Positions 60,534 through 64,000 of a DNA stretch of 64,000 nucleotides are shown here, one piece after another (within the stretch, counting starts at the first letter, position 1; each line of letters opens with the position of its first letter). The DNA lies in NCBI RefSeq assembly GCF_013426735.1, contig NZ_AP023276.1, positions 1 through 64,000 of the forward strand, read 5' to 3'. The notes beneath the pieces were generated by a model. It saw nothing but the letters and a program-made list of their open reading frames with translations. It did no database searches and was not told where the DNA came from. The stretch comes from Agrobacterium vitis (lineage in GTDB: Bacteria; Pseudomonadota; Alphaproteobacteria; Rhizobiales; Rhizobiaceae). The translations under genes and the position numbers were made by a program.

Positions 60534-61754
60534 TCAGAACCACAGGCAGGAAAGCGGAACAGCCGCAAGGCGATCACCGAACGGTATGACGTCGGCGCCG
60601 TCATAAAGCACGATACCGGATGCGAACCGGTCCTTGCAGGTTTCAGCCAGCGTTTTCAGGCCGCCGAAGTCATCGGCGCGAACCGTCGCGCTTGCCTTGA
60701 TCTCGATACCGGCTATTCTTCCGTCGTCACGTTCAAGCACGATATCGACTTCCTTCATCTGCTGATCGCGAAAATGATAGGGCGTGAGCCTGAGATCCGA
60801 GCCGGTCATCAGCTTGGCAACTTCGCTATAGACGAAGCTTTCCAGCAAAGCGCCGAAGTCTCCCTTGTTCTGCTTGATCCGCTCAAACGTCAGGCCACGG
60901 CTCGTGGCCAGCAGGCCGGAATCGACAAAATGAATTTTTGGCGTTTTGACGATTCGCTTCAGGGCATTCGTGAACCAGGGCTGTAGAGTCTCGACCAGGA
61001 AGATCTGCTCGAGCAGACCGACATAGCGTTGGCCGGTCTTGTGACTGACACCGATACCGCCACCGAACTGGGAGTAGTTGACCAATTGACCGGAATGCTC
61101 GGCGAGCAAACGGACGAATTTTGGAAGCTCACTCAGCCTTGTCACCTCGGCGATATCGCGCAGATCCCGCGTCAGAACGGATGAGAGATAGGCTCTCGCC
61201 CAGTCCTGGCGTCGGCGCTCGGTCGAACGGCTGATCGCCTCGGGAAATCCCCCGGTCAGAACAATGTTCATCAGGTCATCGCCAACGATTGGCACCTGAT
61301 CGGCCTTCAATCCAGCCTCGAAAAGCCTCGCCAGGAAAGTCGATTGGCGTCCGAGAATTTCAGCCTGGGCAAGCGGCAGCATCTTGATCGTCTCGATCCG
61401 GCCCGCCAGACTATCGGCAACCTGTGGCAGCGTCAGAACGTTTGCTGAGCCCGTCAGCAAAAACCGGCCCGGTCGGTAATCCTCATCAACAGATCTCTTG
61501 ATGGCGAGCAGCAATTCGGGTGCTCGCTGTATCTCGTCGATGATCGCCCGATCCAGACCACGAATGAATCCGACCGGATCAGCTTGGGCAGCACCGAGCG
61601 CGGTCTGGTCGTCAAGCGTGATGTAGGCGGCACCCGTATCGCTCATGCCGCGGGCCAAAGTCGTCTTTCCAGACCGGCGTGGACCGATGATCAACACCAC
61701 GGGCGTATCGGAAAGCGCTTCCCTCACGCGGGATTCAACAAGTCGTCTATACAC
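60534..61754 (-). CDS. AAA ATPase with DUF4143 domain
   Basis: A 406-residue protein of the COG1373 ATPase group. Walker A VVLIIGPRRSGKTTLARGM, Walker B DRAIIDEIQRAPELLLAIK, and sensor FLLTGSANVLTLPQVADSL in the N-terminal AAA domain; a C-terminal DUF4143 nuclease-like domain with LLESFVYSEVAKLM and the EVDIVLERDD and GIEIKASATV pair. Such proteins are common in bacteria and often associated with mobile regions; no function is established. It appears intact. Confidence 0.88.
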   Translation of the reverse strand: MYRRLVESRVREALSDTPVVLIIGPRRSGKTTLARGMSDTGAAYITLDDQTALGAAQADPVGFIRGLDRAIIDEIQRAPELLLAIKRSVDEDYRPGRFLLTGSANVLTLPQVADSLAGRIETIKMLPLAQAEILGRQSTFLARLFEAGLKADQVPIVGDDLMNIVLTGGFPEAISRSTERRRQDWARAYLSSVLTRDLRDIAEVTRLSELPKFVRLLAEHSGQLVNYSQFGGGIGVSHKTGQRYVGLLEQIFLVETLQPWFTNALKRIVKTPKIHFVDSGLLATSRGLTFERIKQNKGDFGALLESFVYSEVAKLMTGSDLRLTPYHFRDQQMKEVDIVLERDDGRIAGIEIKASATVRADDFGGLKTLAETCKDRFASGIVLYDGADVIPFGDRLAAVPLSCLWF

Positions 61755-61861
61755 GCTGGGTCTCTCCGTTTTTTGGAGTTAGCGCGTATGATAATTGGAA
61801 GTCAATAGAATGATGTTTGGGATTCTTGATATCGGTGTCTGGGATTTTGAAGCTGGCAGAC

Positions 61862-62419
61862 TCAATCATCGGTACCGATATTCACGTTCGGTATGCATGA
61901 CGAAATGGTTTTCTGCGAGCCCATATCAGCGTTCTGCGGAAGGCAGGATGTCAAAAAGTCGATCCTGTCGCCAGCTTTCACATTCAAGTCCTGAGCAGAT
62001 CCGCCATTGATTTCCAGGACGTAACGGACTGGGACTGCCGACGTTATTATGGTGTCCGATGTCGGTCGGGCATTGGCTATGACCTGCTCAATTCTTCCAT
62101 GACCGTCGATGAACAGGATATCGAGCGGTATGACCGTGTTCCTCATCCACATCTGCACGACGCGCGCTGGCCTATAGGAAAAAAGCATCCCGTGCCCCAC
62201 GGGAAGATGATTGCGATACATCAGCCCTCGGGCGCGCTGGGCTCTCGTCTTGGCCAGTTCGACTGTCAGAAGGATGGGCTCATGGTGGCTGGTGTTTACT
62301 TCGATTTGCGTGGTTTCAAACGCTATAGGGCGCGGTCTGCCGAAGAGCCATGCCAGTCCGACGAATATAAAGGCGACACCGAAGGTTATTGTGAACAAAA
62401 CCGCCGCTGATTTTTTCAC
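61862..62419 (-). CDS. DUF192 family exported protein
   Basis: A 185-residue protein with an N-terminal membrane segment (AAVLFTITFGVAFIFVGLAW) and the DUF192 motifs RARGLMYRNHLPVGHGMLF, VQMWMRNTVIPLDILFID and VRYVLEINGGSAQDLNVKAG. Family members are small periplasmic or anchored proteins of unknown role in many proteobacteria. Its C-terminus continues past the usual end with ~30 extra residues. No clear partner gene. Confidence 0.88.
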   Translation of the reverse strand: MKKSAAVLFTITFGVAFIFVGLAWLFGRPRPIAFETTQIEVNTSHHEPILLTVELAKTRAQRARGLMYRNHLPVGHGMLFSYRPARVVQMWMRNTVIPLDILFIDGHGRIEQVIANARPTSDTIITSAVPVRYVLEINGGSAQDLNVKAGDRIDFLTSCLPQNADMGSQKTISSCIPNVNIGTDD

Positions 62420-62471
62420 AGTCCAAACCCCGATCAGTCAATCCATCATTTTGAAAGCCACGCCCGCAGCT

Positions 62472-62572
62472 AGTGCATCGATCCAAACGGAGGCTTCAGC
62501 CGATTTTGGATCGATGCATAAACAAAAAATGAGTGCACGAAAGCATGAACGAAGTGAATGCGTCAGTGCACT
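62472..62572. repeat. palindromic repeat family D, second copy
   Basis: AGTGCATCGATCCAAACGGA ... GAGTGCACGAAAGCATGAAC ... CAGTGCAC, nearly identical to 30241-30338 over its whole length. Confidence 0.8.
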
Positions 62573-62699
62573 AGGCTTTCGGTTATGATTTTGATGACAT
62601 GGGCAGAACATCGAAGCGACGAATAAAGTGTTGCATCTGTAGGCGCGCGCCTCCCAGTATTTCCTGGCCTTCCCCAAAAGACTGATTCAAGCGGCGTTG

Positions 62700-64000
62700 T
62701 TAAACGCTGACCATCCGTGCCATGCCGAGAACGCGCTCCTCGCCGCCTTTTGGCCCGATGACCTGGAGGCTTGATGCGAGAGGGTCGGAAGCCCCGTGGA
62801 CCGGCAGGGAAACGGCAGGGTGGCCTGTGTGGTTGAACAGGCAGGTCAGGCGAACCATGCCCATGGTGAAATCCTGCTGGACCCCTGTTATCGCCAGCAG
62901 TTCGGCCGCCTTTTCCGGGCGTGCGACGCAGAGCGTCGGTGCCAGGATCGCATCGACGTTTTGCAGCACGCTATCGACGGCCCGCGTCATGGCGGCGCGC
63001 TCGACGCGGGCATCGACATAGGCTCCAACGCTCATCTCCCTTGCCGCTGCAAACCAATCGCGGGCAAGAGCAGGATAGGCATCGATGTCGGCGGGATGCT
63101 GGGCGCAATGATAGGCTGCCGCTTCCACCAGGAAAATCCGGCCATGCATCGAAACCACGTCATCGAGCGCCGGTAACTTTACCTCCACCACTTGCACATT
63201 GTTTTCGGCCAGACGTTCGAGCGCAAGCCGCATGGCATCGCGGATCGGTGCATCAGCGCATTCGATCCATGCCGGATCATAGCCGACCCGTCTGGGTTTG
63301 CTGACGGGAACCGGAGGAACCAGCGTCAGCGCGCGCCAGAGAACGGCGACGTCATCCACGGATCGGGCCATGGGGCCAACGTGATCGAGAGATTTCACCA
63401 GCGGAAAGATCCCCTCCATCGGCAGCGCGCCAAAACTCGGCTTGAGGCCGACCGTGCCGCAACAGGCCGAGGGAATGCGGATGGAGCCACCGGTATCCGT
63501 GCCGATGGCACCAAGGCAGAAGCCAGCCGCAAGTGCAGCGCCTGAGCCGCCGCTTGATCCTCCGACGGTCAGATCCGGGTCTGCCGGATGGGTCACCTCG
63601 GCAGTGCGGGTTCCAAAGGCGCCCGGGTCGCTGACGGACAGGCCGACGATAATCGCTCCAGCGGCGCGCAACCGGGCGGTGATCCATGAATCTCCGGCGG
63701 GGACGTGCGTGGTGCGAAAGGCAAGACCAGCCGAGCAGGACACCCCGGCGGTGTCGCAGTTTTCCTTGACCACGACGGGCAGGCCCGCGAGAACAGGCAG
63801 ATTTTCTCCAGCGCGGATCGAGATGTCGAGGGCGGCGGCGTCCTGCATCGCCTGTTCGGAAAGACCATGCCGAAGCGCATGCAGATGACCGTTATCGTGT
63901 TCAATACGGGCGAGAAAACGCGAGATCAGCTCCTGAGCACTGATATCGCGCCCGCGGATGGCGGCAAGGGCCGCCATCGCGCTAGTGTCGAACGGTTGTT
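62700..64000 (-). CDS. amidase signature family enzyme, 5' end cut by the window
   Basis: The frame is open through the right edge (QPFDTSAMAALAAIR reads in frame before ATG 63977), so the true start may lie outside. About 430 residues are visible. The Ser-cisSer-Lys triad of amidases is present: Lys in LPVVVKENCDTAGVS, cis-Ser in VGGSSGGSGAAL, and nucleophile Ser in AIGTDTGGSIRIPSACCG. The family hydrolyses amides such as acetamide, indole acetamide or acyl ureas. The substrate cannot be told. No neighbouring operon partner is visible on this strand. Confidence 0.88.
   Translation of the reverse strand, partial: QPFDTSAMAALAAIRGRDISAQELISRFLARIEHDNGHLHALRHGLSEQAMQDAAALDISIRAGENLPVLAGLPVVVKENCDTAGVSCSAGLAFRTTHVPAGDSWITARLRAAGAIIVGLSVSDPGAFGTRTAEVTHPADPDLTVGGSSGGSGAALAAGFCLGAIGTDTGGSIRIPSACCGTVGLKPSFGALPMEGIFPLVKSLDHVGPMARSVDDVAVLWRALTLVPPVPVSKPRRVGYDPAWIECADAPIRDAMRLALERLAENNVQVVEVKLPALDDVVSMHGRIFLVEAAAYHCAQHPADIDAYPALARDWFAAAREMSVGAYVDARVERAAMTRAVDSVLQNVDAILAPTLCVARPEKAAELLAITGVQQDFTMGMVRLTCLFNHTGHPAVSLPVHGASDPLASSLQVIGPKGGEERVLGMARMVSV

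Noticed and set aside
61950..61975. GGCAGGATG as another T-DNA border
   Set aside because: Only GGCAGGAT matches; the following bases lack the GTAAAC end, and it lies in the DUF192 gene.
1..64000. tRNA or rRNA genes
   Set aside because: No cloverleaf-like or rRNA-like stretch was seen on reading both strands; this fits an accessory plasmid, though a covariance search could not be run.

Overview
The window looks like part of a large plasmid of the Rhizobiaceae (Agrobacterium/Rhizobium/Neorhizobium group). The signs are two repABC replication loci, rhizobial palindromic intergenic repeats, and a nearly complete Agrobacterium-type vir regulon with its own short T-DNA-like segment. Almost every CDS call rests on family motifs read from the translated sequence; no database search was run.

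Layout. 1-5.2 kb is a worn accessory region: an ABC permease end, a frameshifted tyrosine recombinase, a LysE exporter with a GNAT acetyltransferase, decayed SDR and LysR genes, and a FitAB/VapBC-type toxin-antitoxin pair. 5.5-13.4 kb holds two complete, divergent repABC operons in tandem, each with a counter-transcribed RNA between repB and repC, separated by an IS6-type transposase remnant. 13.6-16.9 kb has a WGR protein and virG-virA. 17.3-27.7 kb is a virB1-virB11 operon behind a perfect vir box, including a small virB7-like lipoprotein between virB4 and virB5, followed by a putative NLS-bearing effector on the other strand. 29.0-37.8 kb is a LacI-controlled sugar/polyol ABC transporter with a dihydroxyacetone-kinase-family enzyme and a strong terminator.

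37.9-39.9 kb is the most unusual part. Two T-DNA-border-like 24/25-mers in the same orientation enclose about 1.75 kb. That segment carries what reads as a eukaryotic, filamentous-fungus-style gene: TATA box, CT-rich leader, Kozak-like start, one 52-bp intron with GTAAGT, GCTGAC and TAG signals, and AATAAA downstream. The spliced 250-aa product is a HAD-superfamily (IIB/OtsB-like) phosphatase. Just outside the predicted right border are 12 perfect copies of an 8-bp repeat, a CAGA repeat and an overdrive-like 11-mer.

40.0-50.7 kb on the minus strand runs virD1-virD2-virE1-virE2-virE3-like-virD4-F-box effector, with virC1-virC2 and another NLS-bearing putative effector divergently at 50.9-53.9 kb. 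54.1-64 kb holds a response regulator/histidine kinase/di-haem peroxidase cluster, two LysR regulators, a DUF4143 ATPase, a DUF192 protein and an amidase cut by the window edge.

How it may work together: VirA/VirG switch on the vir genes; VirC1/C2/D1/D2 process the borders; VirD4 and VirB1-11 export the T-strand-VirD2, VirE2 and nuclear-targeted effectors; the delivered gene, already in eukaryotic format, could be expressed in a recipient, perhaps a fungus. The adjacent transporter and kinase could serve a sugar or polyol made by the transferred phosphatase, an opine-like arrangement. That last link is inference.
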